Shown piece after piece: positions 6,801 through 13,852 of a DNA stretch of 13,852 nt; position 1 is the stretch's first letter; every line of letters begins with the position of its first letter. Under the pieces are notes generated by a model. That model saw only the letters and a list, made by a program, of their open reading frames with translations. It had not been told where the DNA came from and ran no database searches. This DNA is from Nitrospira sp. (lineage in GTDB: Bacteria > Nitrospirota > Nitrospiria > Nitrospirales > Nitrospiraceae), in NCBI GenBank assembly GCA_024998705.1, contig JACOEF010000185.1:1-13852 (forward strand), written 5' to 3'. A program made the translations under genes and the position numbers.

Positions 6801-7771
6801 GCGGGGCGTCCCCAACCCGGCGCATTCTGTTGCTACACAGCGATCCGCTTGAAATCGAGCGGCTGACCGCAGCGCTGAACCGGTCTGGCTTTACGGTGGT
6901 GACAGCGGATGTCGGCCGCCTCGCCATGCATGAACTGGTGCACGATCCACCCTGCCTCGTACTCGCCGCCGAAGGCACCAACGGCCGTTCGGCAGATACA
7001 TTAGCCAAGGACTTGCGCGCCGACCCCTTCCTGGGCCGATTACCCCTGATCATCCTGGTGCGTGATATCCGGATCAACGATTTGGATTGGGCGACGCTCG
7101 GGGTGGACGACTATATCGCCGTGCCCTACCGTCCAGAGGAAGTGCCGCAACGGGTGCGTCTTTGCCTGAGCCGGCTTGAACGCTCACTGGACGCGAATCC
7201 CCTCACCAGGCTCCCCGGCAACAGCACCATTCTCCATGAAACGACCGCCCGCATCGAAAGCAGATCGCCCTTTGCCCTGGCCTACCTGGATATCGATAAC
7301 TTCAAGTCGTTCAACGACCGGTATGGGTACGTCCGCGGCGACGAAGTCCTAGTCGTCACCTGCCGGATCCTTACCACCGTGGTCAGCGAACTGACCGGCA
7401 CCGACGGATTCGTCGGCCATGTGGGCGGAGACGACTTTGTGTTTATGAGCGCCCCCTCCGCCATCGATGCGATCTGCCAGACCCTCATCAAGCGGTTCGA
7501 TCTGGTCATTCCGGACTTCTACGATCCGGAGGATCGACAGACAGGATTCATCGACTCCGTCGATCGCCGCGGTAACCACGAACGATTTCCCATCATGAGT
7601 GAGTCCATCGCCGTGGTGACGAATGAACATCGCACCATCTCCCACCCGGGAGATGTCAGCAAGATTGCCTCGGAATTGAAGAAAGTCGCCAAGAGCCGCC
7701 CCGGCAGCGCCTACGTGAAGGACAACCGGAAAACACCTTCCCCTGATTCAGGGGCTGAATCTCCCCACTAG
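6797..7771 (+). CDS. Degenerate receiver-GGDEF (GGDDF) protein, probable diguanylate cyclase
   Basis: This protein has 324 residues. Residues 8-125 are a receiver-like domain whose key residues are lost: the acceptor Asp position reads LVLAAEG (Ala57/Ala58), the acidic pocket keeps only Asp16, and the conserved Lys before Pro110 is Val109. Phosphorylation control is therefore unlikely. Residues 132-300 are a GGDEF domain with NPLTRLPGN (Asn replacing the usual Asp of DxLT), LDIDNFKSFNDRYG and the signature HVGGDDF (GGDDF at 210-214), which fits the active-site pattern GG[D/E][D/E]F. The RxxD inhibitory site is not intact (TGTD at its position). Cyclic-di-GMP synthesis is plausible but not shown. 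Start and stop overlap its HDOD neighbour by ATGA. Confidence 0.87.
   Translation: MSGASPTRRILLLHSDPLEIERLTAALNRSGFTVVTADVGRLAMHELVHDPPCLVLAAEGTNGRSADTLAKDLRADPFLGRLPLIILVRDIRINDLDWATLGVDDYIAVPYRPEEVPQRVRLCLSRLERSLDANPLTRLPGNSTILHETTARIESRSPFALAYLDIDNFKSFNDRYGYVRGDEVLVVTCRILTTVVSELTGTDGFVGHVGGDDFVFMSAPSAIDAICQTLIKRFDLVIPDFYDPEDRQTGFIDSVDRRGNHERFPIMSESIAVVTNEHRTISHPGDVSKIASELKKVAKSRPGSAYVKDNRKTPSPDSGAESPH
7740..7766. terminator. Overlapping hairpins at a convergent gene end
   Basis: Two mutually exclusive stems overlap: CCCCTG (7740-7745), loop ATT, CAGGGG (7749-7754); and GATTCA (7745-7750), loop GGGGC, TGAATC (7756-7761). A third pairing, GGGG with CCCC at 7763-7766, is possible. They lie in the last codons of the GGDDF gene. 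On the minus strand the first stem is followed by AAGGTGTTTTCC, so it could end the converging DUF3106 transcript. The T run is short. Confidence 0.4.
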
Positions 7772-7821
7772 GTGCTTGAGGAGAGTGTCCTGGGAAGAGA
7801 CCGATCGGTGCATTCCACTGA

Positions 7822-8328
7822 TTACTGCGGCGATGACCCGCCGGGTGCCTGTCCACTACCATTCCCGCCGTACTGACGGCGAAGTTCCCGCCGATATGCG
7901 TGCCGTTCCTCCGGGGTCATGTTTTTGAATTTCTCCCGCAGCTCTTTACGCTGTTCGGGCGGGAGAGACCTGAACCACCGCCGAGCGTTCCGCACCGACT
8001 CACGCTGTTCGGGCGGGAGTTGCTGAAACTGCTGATACCGTTCGCGCAACTGTTGCTGCTGCTCCGGTGGAAGCGTCCGCCATTGTTTAAACCGTTGTTT
8101 CGCTTCTTGCCGCTCCTCCGGGGTCATCGTTCCCCACTGCTGCGCCCCGTTACGCAACCGTTGCTGTTTGCGCGGAGGCAGCTGATCCCAGTTCTCACTG
8201 AACCGTTGCAACAGTTGCTGCTCACCGGGACTCAGCTGGTTCCACGGCACACCAGCCGCATCGCCTTGAGCCCAGGCAGAGGCCACGCCACATACCAACA
8301 CGATCACACACGCGAGTAGCGCTCTCAT
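7822..8328 (-). CDS. DUF3106 repeat protein, secreted
   Basis: This 168-residue exported protein has a signal peptide ending near residue 20 (ASAWA-Q). The mature part is a run of repeats of exactly 18 residues, each beginning L/M-x-P and rich in E/Q/R: LSPGEQQ, LPPRKQQ, MTPEERQ, LPPEQQQ, LPPEQRE, LPPEQRK, MTPEERH, with a Trp or Phe near each end. Eighteen residues equal five helical turns, so a helical hairpin or coil is likely. The L-x-P-E-Q-R units recall the LTxxQ motifs of Spy/CpxP-type periplasmic chaperones, but the resemblance is not proof of kinship. It is the last gene of the sigma-factor operon; its ATG overlaps the stop of the preceding gene (ATGA). Betaproteobacteria have the same order, sigma, DUF3619, DUF3106. 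A Gly-rich tail ends the protein. Role: probably an envelope stress or folding factor (inference). Confidence 0.85.
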   Translation of the reverse strand: MRALLACVIVLVCGVASAWAQGDAAGVPWNQLSPGEQQLLQRFSENWDQLPPRKQQRLRNGAQQWGTMTPEERQEAKQRFKQWRTLPPEQQQQLRERYQQFQQLPPEQRESVRNARRWFRSLPPEQRKELREKFKNMTPEERHAYRRELRRQYGGNGSGQAPGGSSPQ

Positions 8329-8651
8329 GGTCCGGTCTGCATCCTCATCGGATCACGTGGTACGGTCGAACTGCGGTGCTGTTCACTGCCTTTCGATCGT
8401 GGAGAAGGGCTTGTACGCTGCCCCGGCACATCGGTTTTCGATTTCGGACGATGGTCTACGGAAAGATCTTCAGCAACTTGAAAGGGATCCACCCAGCGGC
8501 CGGAGTCGTTCTGCCAGGATCCCAGGAAGTCGAGAAAATCGGCCTCGATCTCGTCCGGGCTTGGCGCCGGATCCGGAGCGGCCTGAACCAGTGAGGCCAC
8601 CAGACACACACTGAGCCACAGCCCTCGCTTAGCCGGTCGCAGAAGTGCCAT
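8325..8651 (-). CDS. Small exported protein of the sigma operon
   Basis: This 108-residue protein of unknown function has a signal peptide ([12 protein letters not shown], hydrophobic core, VQA-A at about residue 24). The mature N-terminus is acidic, with DEIEADFLDFLGSW and then GRWVDPFQ, a block that looks conserved. I recall similar 'LEFLG..W..WVDP' proteins beside DUF3106 genes, but I cannot check this here. The last 45 residues are basic, rich in Pro, Ser and Arg, and probably disordered. The start overlaps the end of the DUF3619-like gene by 23 bases and the stop overlaps the DUF3106 start by ATGA, so it is clearly part of the operon. Another frame runs through the same bases, but the signal peptide and overlaps favour this one. 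Confidence 0.72.
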   Translation of the reverse strand: MALLRPAKRGLWLSVCLVASLVQAAPDPAPSPDEIEADFLDFLGSWQNDSGRWVDPFQVAEDLSVDHRPKSKTDVPGQRTSPSPRSKGSEQHRSSTVPRDPMRMQTGP

Positions 8652-8988
8652 CGGCCAGCCAATCGTAAAATTCGAGGTCTTCTGACAATTCGATATTTTC
8701 AGGCGATTGCATCAGCTCAAGATCTTCGAGCAAGAGAGGAGAGTGGCTTGCTCCGTTGAATGGCCCCATCCATATGGTGACGGCCAGCGCCGTCATCGCC
8801 GCCAACGCCACACCGCCGGCCCACCGGAACCAGGGGTGCCGCCGGCGCGAAGCGGCGTCCAACGCGCTGAGCCGGGCGCGCTGCACCCGCAGCACGGTCT
8901 TGTGATTGAGATCCTGCACACTCCGATCGAGAAGCCCCTTGGCCGCCATCGCCAGCGGGTCTGGATGTTCGTCCGATCGTTCGTTCAT
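8629..8988 (-). CDS. DUF3619-like membrane protein, possible anti-sigma factor
   Basis: This 119-residue protein has a cytoplasmic N-terminal region, one membrane helix (about residues 52-74, [18 protein letters not shown]) and a short periplasmic tail. The tail ends in acidic, conserved-looking [18 protein letters not shown], a pattern typical of DUF3619 proteins encoded next to ECF-type sigma factors. Ahead of the helix are conserved-looking residues around [14 protein letters not shown]. It has no zinc-binding HxxxCxxC motif, so it is not a ZAS-type anti-sigma factor. Topology and position make an anti-sigma or signal-relay role plausible but unproven. Its ATG at 8988 overlaps the sigma stop (ATGA), which decides the start; the frame also extends 26 codons upstream, but that would overlap the sigma gene without support. 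Confidence 0.8.
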   Translation of the reverse strand: MNERSDEHPDPLAMAAKGLLDRSVQDLNHKTVLRVQRARLSALDAASRRRHPWFRWAGGVALAAMTALAVTIWMGPFNGASHSPLLLEDLELMQSPENIELSEDLEFYDWLADGTSATG

Positions 8989-9602
8989 GGCCAATGCGCT
9001 CCCAATCGTTTTCGCAACACCTGTAACGCTCGAAACAAATGGGTTTTGACGCTCCCCTGAGAACATCCCATCGCCTGAGCCGTTTGTGCGACGTCTAGTT
9101 CTTCCCAGATGCGCAACAGAAACGCCTGCTGCTGTCGCAGCGGGAGGGCGCGTAACGCCACCTCTAGCTCCGCACAGGCACGTTTACGCTGTAATTCCTC
9201 GTCCGGCGCCGAGGCGGTCGCATCGGCGATTTGTTCCAGCCGATCCTCTCCCTCCTCCTCATCCTGAGAGGCGCGAAAAAACTCCCGCACACGATTACGC
9301 ACCCTCTCCCGACGATACCAGTCGCGAATACGGCTCTGCAGAATACAGTGGAACAGCGGACCCCATTCCGCTTCGGCCCGCTCACCATACTTGTGCGCCA
9401 GCTTCAACATCGCATCCTGCACGAGATCCAGCGCCTCATCCTCATTCCCCGTGGCGATATGTGCCATGCGAAATGCACGCCGCTCAATCCCTGCCAGGAA
9501 CCGGTCCAATGCCTGGGTTCGATCCAGTGATCCCACCCTCTCACCCAGGCACAGACTGCCTGGCTGCCCCTCTATGGCGATCCGGGAATGCCAGCCGCTC
9601 AT
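8985..9602 (-). CDS. ECF-type RNA polymerase sigma factor
   Basis: This 205-residue protein has the two ECF regions: sigma-2 at about residues 30-95 ([14 protein letters not shown], then [19 protein letters not shown]) and sigma-4 at about 145-200 ([35 protein letters not shown] and [13 protein letters not shown]). Region 4 carries a helix-turn-helix that binds the -35 element. The linker is acidic. The start taken is the ATG at 9602, which overlaps the stop of an upstream small ORF as ATGA and has purine-rich sequence just before it. A GTG at 9608 in the same frame, or a GTG at 9536 that would remove 23 residues, cannot be ruled out. It is encoded first in a four- or five-gene operon with the DUF3619-like and DUF3106 genes, as in Betaproteobacteria. 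The membrane-linked neighbours suggest that the envelope is sensed. Confidence 0.9.
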   Translation of the reverse strand: MSGWHSRIAIEGQPGSLCLGERVGSLDRTQALDRFLAGIERRAFRMAHIATGNEDEALDLVQDAMLKLAHKYGERAEAEWGPLFHCILQSRIRDWYRRERVRNRVREFFRASQDEEEGEDRLEQIADATASAPDEELQRKRACAELEVALRALPLRQQQAFLLRIWEELDVAQTAQAMGCSQGSVKTHLFRALQVLRKRLGAHWP

Positions 9603-9745
9603 TCCCACCTACCCCTGTCTACCCGGGGACCATCAGGATGGATTCGATTTTCAACTCGAATAACCTCGAAATCAAGGGGCGGCAAGGCATGCTCCTTGGC
9701 CTCGCCGAACATTCCCGCGTCCACCAACACGTGTCGTCGGTACAT
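9599..9745 (-). CDS. Possible 48-residue small ORF ahead of the sigma factor
   Basis: A frame from the ATG at 9745 to a TGA at 9599-9601 encodes 48 residues beginning [20 protein letters not shown] and ending VDRGRWE. Its stop overlaps the sigma ATG (ATGA), the same junction used by the three later genes of this operon. A GGGGGGAG run lies about 11 nt before the ATG, and an in-frame TAG lies just upstream, so the ORF is self-contained. The first half has strong third-position GC, the second half less so. It has no signal peptide, membrane segment or recognised motif. It could be a leader peptide for coupled translation of the sigma gene, a small regulator or a chance frame. Confidence 0.45.
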   Translation of the reverse strand: MYRRHVLVDAGMFGEAKEHALPPLDFEVIRVENRIHPDGPRVDRGRWE

Positions 9746-9917
9746 ACCCGCTGCTTCTCCCCCCTAGGAGCAACAACGCACCAAGAACCTCTCGGTTGAC
9801 TGGATTAAACGGGTGGGCTGACCACTCTGGCGATCAGGCCTGTGCCTGCGGCCTCACGCGCACCATACGGAAGAGAGATACCAGGAGATGAGGAGGAGGA
9901 GACTGCGTGGGAAAGGA
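9746..9917. other. Intergenic region between the large gene and the sigma operon
   Basis: About 170 bp lie between the stop of the large membrane-protein gene (9918) and the small ORF. A small stem, CAGGC (9835-9839), loop CTGT, GCCTG (9844-9848), is present without a T run, so it is not a convincing terminator. A purine-rich stretch occurs at 9870-9915 on the plus strand. No clear sigma70 or ECF promoter motif was found. Confidence 0.4.
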
Positions 9918-12900
9918 CTACTTGGATTTTTCGCTCTCGCCAGGGCGGTTTCCGTCAGGCCATGCGACCGAAGGAATCTTCGCGACCACGTCCAATCGAT
10001 CCGAGGCTTCGTTGTCCTTCAAATCCTGCCCGACACTGTAGAGTATCCCCTTCTGCTTATTCACCAGCATGGGAAACCCGGTGAAGGGGTCGTACACACC
10101 TTGCCCGGCCTTGGCAATCCTGGTCATCAGGTCTTGCCCCGGCGAGGTCCGTCGTAACCAGGCCTGCAAGGATGCCAGCCGTAACCGGGCATCCGTTTCC
10201 ATCACTCGCCCGGCGTACAGTTCCCATGTGGGAAGGGGATCGAGCCCGACGAGGCTCTCAATGGGATTCACGAATATGTCTCCCAGCCCGTACGGCGGAG
10301 TACGCACAAACTGAGACTGTTTCGGTAAGTCGGTATACTGTCCTTCCACGGCCGCCTTCTCAGCCGCTTCATAATATTGCGCATAGGCATTAAACCGGCG
10401 TTGCTTCGGCAGCGGCAACATGGCGGCGATGGCGCCGTAGAACGGTCTCGTCTCGGACCGGTCCTCACGCAGCGCCTCGTCCAGGGTCTTTGTGGCCAGC
10501 ACGAACTGGCTCTGCATCGGCCATCGGACAGACTGTTCAGCCTGTTCGAGCGGCCGGGAGAGTTTCGCCAATCGGCTCACGAATCGATCCTCGAGCTCCG
10601 GCCGCACCAAGAGCCCCCCCACGACCATGATGTCGTCATTCATTGCCGCGCTGGCCAACATTTTCACCGGCATCGTCTTGGCCTGCCCCAACACGGTCCG
10701 CCAGGCCGTGAGGTCGGTCTCGAGCCGGGTGACTCCGGTTTCGACATCTTGCGCGAATCCCTCAGCCACATAGAGTCGATGGGCATAGAGAATCAGCCCG
10801 CAGTTCGGAGTGATGGATTGCCCATATCCCCAATCTTCAAAGGGTTTGGACAGCCACTGCTGGTACCGGCCCATGCTCACTTCGGCCCTGGAGACCCATG
10901 CTTTGATGCCCGTCGCTTCTGCACGCATCTGCGACGCCGGGTCACTCATCTTCATCCACTTGCCCATGGTCTCGGCCGATGCCCCCTGTTCCCCGCCGGA
11001 CGACTGTTCTTCCGCGCTCAAGCAGGTATGGGCAACCGCGCGATCGGCGCCTTCTGCCCGCCGGTCTATCCCGGCCTGTACAGGATCCTGTGCCGCTGCA
11101 GCTCCGAATCCAAGGAGGAGGATATACCCGTTCTTGTGGGAATCCTGTAGCGTGTGCTGCGGTACCGAGGTCATGTTGCGATAGGCCGCATTGGGCTGCT
11201 CGTCCAAGACGAGCCAGGTCAGCGCAACGGCACCGATCACCCCGGCCATGAGACCCAGCGTGAGGCCCACCAGTGCCAGCACCATGACAACCAATGAGTG
11301 GGTCGTCGACACACCGGCTCCGACGAGAGACGCCACCACTTCGCCCATTCGGCGCCACACGCCGGCCGTGACCGGCTGGCTCACCTTGGAACGAACCACA
11401 GACGCGTCCGCAGCAACGGGTGCGGAACTCTTCGGTGGATCGAATGAGTGGTCGGTCACCACAACGGTGGCGTCCTGTGTTTCAACGGGCAACGAGGACG
11501 CACCAAGTGGCGGTTCATCGGGGACCGTCGCCGAGGCCTGCACGTCAGGGGACTCAGCGGGAGCGGGCTCGACCGGCTTCTTGAGCCAGCGTGTCAGCAT
11601 ATTCCCGACTCCAGCACTCGAAGTCGGTTTTGACGATGAGTCATCCCAAATAATGCGCAGGCCTTCACCCGCGGCAGACACAGTCGCAGACGGGGTCGTC
11701 GGAGTAATCGCCGGCTCACCAGAAGGAGCCACAGATTCAACGGGCGCCGCCACTGCCGGTGCAGTGACGACCGAGTCTTGCATCGGCTCGATCATCGTCA
11801 AACCCGGCACTTCCACTGGCGTCACGATCGGCTCAGGAATCGGTGAAGGTGAAACTGATTCCTGACCCGCCCCTGCCGAGACGGGCGCGGTCTCCACTGT
11901 CGCCACCACGGAATCAACTATCGAAGTCGTCACATCTTCAGAGATCCCAGCCACCGCTGTCACAGCCGGTTCCTGTTCCACCGACGCAGGCTTCGGCTCC
12001 GATGCCGGCAGCACCTCCTGAACCATCGGCGACAACATCGCCATCGGCTGAACTTCTTCGACCGGCTTCTCGTCTATCAGCGAGGACGAGATGGAGGCCG
12101 CAGGGCTCTCCACGCCCATCTCTGTGACCGGCGGAATAGGCAGCTGCTGCGCGGAGACGACCACGGCCGGTTCCTGAGCAGGAGACGTCACGTCGGTGCC
12201 GTCCGTAAGGGCGAACTCCGTCACCAGGTTGGTGGAGACAAGCGCAGGCTCGACCGACACCGTCGCCGCGACCGCTTCATCGCCGGCCAGACGAAAGGGA
12301 GGCTCCACCGCCTCAGCGATCGTCACCTCGGAGGGTGGTTGCGCTGCAACTGGAGCATCGAAAGTCGGCCCCTCGGCCGCGCTGTACGCCTCTACGGGAA
12401 TATGAATCGGATGTTCACGCGCGATGATCGGCCTGTCCGGAGACAGAATATGCAATTCCGAGTCTGTAGGAGGAATCGGTTCAACAGGGCGATCAACGAT
12501 CGTCTCACCTACACGAGCCTCTGCAGAAACCGTAGCCTCAGGAACCTGAGGTGCCTCCGGCAGAAGCAGGGTGGAATCCTGGGCTGCCACGACCGTCTCG
12601 GCAGAAACCGACCCGAACTCAGGCTCCGGCTCCTGCCGTAGAATCGTGACCTCGTCGACTTCGATCTGTTCCCATGGCATGGGTGCCGACAAGGATGGGG
12701 CGGCCCCTGCCTGATGGGCCAAATGATCCGACACCTCCGTCTCAAATAACGAGACCTCTGTCTCTTCCGGCTCGGCCGGAGCCATGAGGAGGCCGGCCGA
12801 CGGCTCTGGGACAACCGGATCGGCAACAGGCGGCTGCTCCTTGCCCGACAACGTCTGCGCGGGGGCAGGAGAAGCCTGCATGGCCGTGACTGCCGCAAGA

Positions 12901-13852
12901 CTTTCTTCCCACGGGAGTCCCGACGAAATGATGTCAGAGGAACGTGGTGAAGGGGAGGACTCCGTGGCCGCCCCTGCCTCGATCAGCTGGTCCTCAGCGG
13001 GAGACTCACTGGCCGTTTTGGCCTCGACCGTTCCGTGCACCAGCACCGTTTCGGCGCTGGGAGCCACAACACCCCTGTCTTCTTCAATCTGGTCCCAGGG
13101 CATCGGGGCGGGAGTGGTCGGCGCTTTGGCAATCGGGACACTACTGGCCTGTGCGAGCACTTCGATCGTCGGCGTGGCGGTTTCTACCACCGGCGGGAGG
13201 ATCTCCACCTCCCCGGACTGCAGCAGAGCGACGGCCTCCGGCACCTCAGGCTCGGATCGAGGCGCTTCAGCAAAGACCGATGCGGCGCTCCCCGGCGGCG
13301 GTATTTCCGTCCCGACCTCTTCAATCTGGTCCCAAGGCATCGGGGCGGGGCTTGCCGGCGGTTGAGCGATCGGATGACTGCTGGTAGCCGGCAGAAGTAA
13401 TTCAATCGTGGGAACTATCAGCTCTGCCGCCGGCGACGGAGACTCGACCTCAGCCGACGGTGGAGAGACGAGAGCGGCGGCGATGGAGTCCGGCGCCTCT
13501 GAGAGCTGAGCCTCCGGTGTGGCGGTCTCTTCGACGTGCTCCCGAGGCATTGACAGAGGGGTGACCGGCACTTGGGCAATTGGATCGTGGCCGGCTTGCG
13601 CCGCCACTTCGCTCGTGGCTGGACCCACTTCAGCAGCCAGTGAAGCAACCGGCTCGGCCGGCTCGATCGAAGCGGAGGCCAGAGTGTCGGTGGAAAGCTT
13701 CGATTGATCGGACTGAATCGGCTCTAGATCCTGAGTCGCCGATACTTCGACGGGATCCGCTCGCAGAGGAACTTTCGACTCCACGGACAGCCACGTCGAG
13801 AGCGTGGTCGCCGGTCCATCCTCTGGCTTGCCCTGCCCCAGACCATCCTCGC
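9918..13852 (-). CDS. Very long membrane protein with PW-motif repeats, 5' end missing
   Basis: This frame is open to the right edge, so the true N-terminus lies outside. From an in-frame GTG at 13784 it has 1288 residues, with 22 more open codons upstream that also read as coding. Residues up to about 800 are low-complexity, rich in Pro, Ala, Glu, Val, Ser and Thr, and probably disordered. They contain repeats with the motif APMPWDQIEE (around 150, 229 and 370, and a degenerate GLPWEES at 289) and a separate IIWDDSSSKP near 710. A single membrane helix lies at about 830-862 (SLVVMVLALVGLTLGLMAGV); Arg and Lys before it suggest the long part is cytoplasmic. The C-terminal 420 residues are globular-looking with many Trp and Tyr, and end near YDPFTGFPMLV and ILYSVGQDLKDN, which resemble a motif of pseudopilin-like proteins. 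I do not recognise the family. An assembly scaffold or tether is one possibility. Confidence 0.85.
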   Translation of the reverse strand, partial: EDGLGQGKPEDGPATTLSTWLSVESKVPLRADPVEVSATQDLEPIQSDQSKLSTDTLASASIEPAEPVASLAAEVGPATSEVAAQAGHDPIAQVPVTPLSMPREHVEETATPEAQLSEAPDSIAAALVSPPSAEVESPSPAAELIVPTIELLLPATSSHPIAQPPASPAPMPWDQIEEVGTEIPPPGSAASVFAEAPRSEPEVPEAVALLQSGEVEILPPVVETATPTIEVLAQASSVPIAKAPTTPAPMPWDQIEEDRGVVAPSAETVLVHGTVEAKTASESPAEDQLIEAGAATESSPSPRSSDIISSGLPWEESLAAVTAMQASPAPAQTLSGKEQPPVADPVVPEPSAGLLMAPAEPEETEVSLFETEVSDHLAHQAGAAPSLSAPMPWEQIEVDEVTILRQEPEPEFGSVSAETVVAAQDSTLLLPEAPQVPEATVSAEARVGETIVDRPVEPIPPTDSELHILSPDRPIIAREHPIHIPVEAYSAAEGPTFDAPVAAQPPSEVTIAEAVEPPFRLAGDEAVAATVSVEPALVSTNLVTEFALTDGTDVTSPAQEPAVVVSAQQLPIPPVTEMGVESPAASISSSLIDEKPVEEVQPMAMLSPMVQEVLPASEPKPASVEQEPAVTAVAGISEDVTTSIVDSVVATVETAPVSAGAGQESVSPSPIPEPIVTPVEVPGLTMIEPMQDSVVTAPAVAAPVESVAPSGEPAITPTTPSATVSAAGEGLRIIWDDSSSKPTSSAGVGNMLTRWLKKPVEPAPAESPDVQASATVPDEPPLGASSLPVETQDATVVVTDHSFDPPKSSAPVAADASVVRSKVSQPVTAGVWRRMGEVVASLVGAGVSTTHSLVVMVLALVGLTLGLMAGVIGAVALTWLVLDEQPNAAYRNMTSVPQHTLQDSHKNGYILLLGFGAAAAQDPVQAGIDRRAEGADRAVAHTCLSAEEQSSGGEQGASAETMGKWMKMSDPASQMRAEATGIKAWVSRAEVSMGRYQQWLSKPFEDWGYGQSITPNCGLILYAHRLYVAEGFAQDVETGVTRLETDLTAWRTVLGQAKTMPVKMLASAAMNDDIMVVGGLLVRPELEDRFVSRLAKLSRPLEQAEQSVRWPMQSQFVLATKTLDEALREDRSETRPFYGAIAAMLPLPKQRRFNAYAQYYEAAEKAAVEGQYTDLPKQSQFVRTPPYGLGDIFVNPIESLVGLDPLPTWELYAGRVMETDARLRLASLQAWLRRTSPGQDLMTRIAKAGQGVYDPFTGFPMLVNKQKGILYSVGQDLKDNEASDRLDVVAKIPSVAWPDGNRPGESEKSK
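12657..13559 (-). repeat. Degenerate coding repeats carrying a PMPWDQIEE motif
   Basis: Copies within the large protein are at 13317-13346 and 13080-13109 (near-identical, motif APMPWDQIEE), 12657-12686 (APMPWEQIEV), a shorter one at 12900-12920 (GLPWEES) and a decayed one at 13527-13559 (LSMPREHVEE). The Trp residues are 79, 62 and 79 apart. At DNA level, 13081-13112 and 13318-13349 match at 31 of 32 bases with a 237-bp spacing, which is the clearest evidence of duplication. Sequence before the motif also aligns between copies 2 and 3 (PTIELLLPATSSHPIAQ and PTIEVLAQASSVPIAK). Confidence 0.7.

Noticed and set aside
8989..9066. N-terminal extension of the DUF3619-like protein
   Set aside because: It would overlap the end of the sigma gene, and the ATGA overlap at 8985-8988 gives a better start.
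9642..9661. Inverted repeat ATTCGA / TCGAAT inside the small ORF
   Set aside because: It is 6 bp with an 8-nt gap and may be chance. It is not enough to call an operator.
9086..9799. Plus-strand open frame of 237 codons
   Set aside because: It is antisense to the sigma factor gene, whose regions 2 and 4 are recognisable. The product is Pro- and Arg-rich without motifs.
9835..9848. Stem-loop as terminator of the large gene
   Set aside because: The stem is only 5 bp and no T run follows it on either strand.
10377..13400. Plus-strand open frames inside the large gene (several of 100-260 codons)
   Set aside because: They are antisense to one continuous reading frame of over 1,300 codons. Low-complexity GC-rich coding sequence produces many long false frames.

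Overview
The window reads as a stretch of a GC-rich bacterial chromosome, densely packed with genes. The gene content fits a free-living Gram-negative bacterium, and several of these small families and the operon layouts suggest Nitrospira or a relative. That assignment is an inference from gene content, not a marker gene. No tRNA, rRNA, transposase, CRISPR array or phage gene is visible.

Layout. (1) 1-351 holds no convincing gene. (2) 352-2913, minus strand: a secreted DUF3015 protein with a clear sigma70 promoter, followed by a large DUF4105 (Lnb_N-like) protein that ends in a predicted outer-membrane barrel. A perfect 14-bp inverted repeat sits exactly at their junction. (3) 2946-5472, minus strand: a promoter of near-consensus quality drives an AIM24/TIGR00266 protein. 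This is followed by a folded intergenic element, a membrane-anchored M48 metalloprotease and a YfcE-type phosphoesterase that carries a one-base frameshift. (4) 5632-7771, plus strand: three translationally coupled signalling genes, namely a small domain like the N-terminus of HD-GYP proteins, an HDOD protein and a degenerate-receiver GGDDF protein. (5) 7822-9745, minus strand: an ECF-type sigma factor operon made of sigma factor, a DUF3619-like membrane protein (possible anti-sigma), a small exported protein and a DUF3106 repeat protein. Every junction is an ATGA overlap. A 48-codon small ORF precedes the sigma factor and also overlaps its ATG, so it may be a fifth member. (6) 9918-13852, minus strand: a very long protein that runs off the right edge. 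It has about 800 residues of low-complexity Pro/Ala/Glu/Val sequence with repeated 'PMPWDQIEE' motifs, one membrane helix and a roughly 420-residue conserved-looking C-terminal domain.

The best candidates for something undescribed are the PW-motif scaffold-like membrane protein, the small ORF coupled to the sigma factor, the hairpin that swallows the start of the DUF4105 gene, and the folded element at 4593-4714. All functional statements come from sequence reading and family knowledge. No database search was run.
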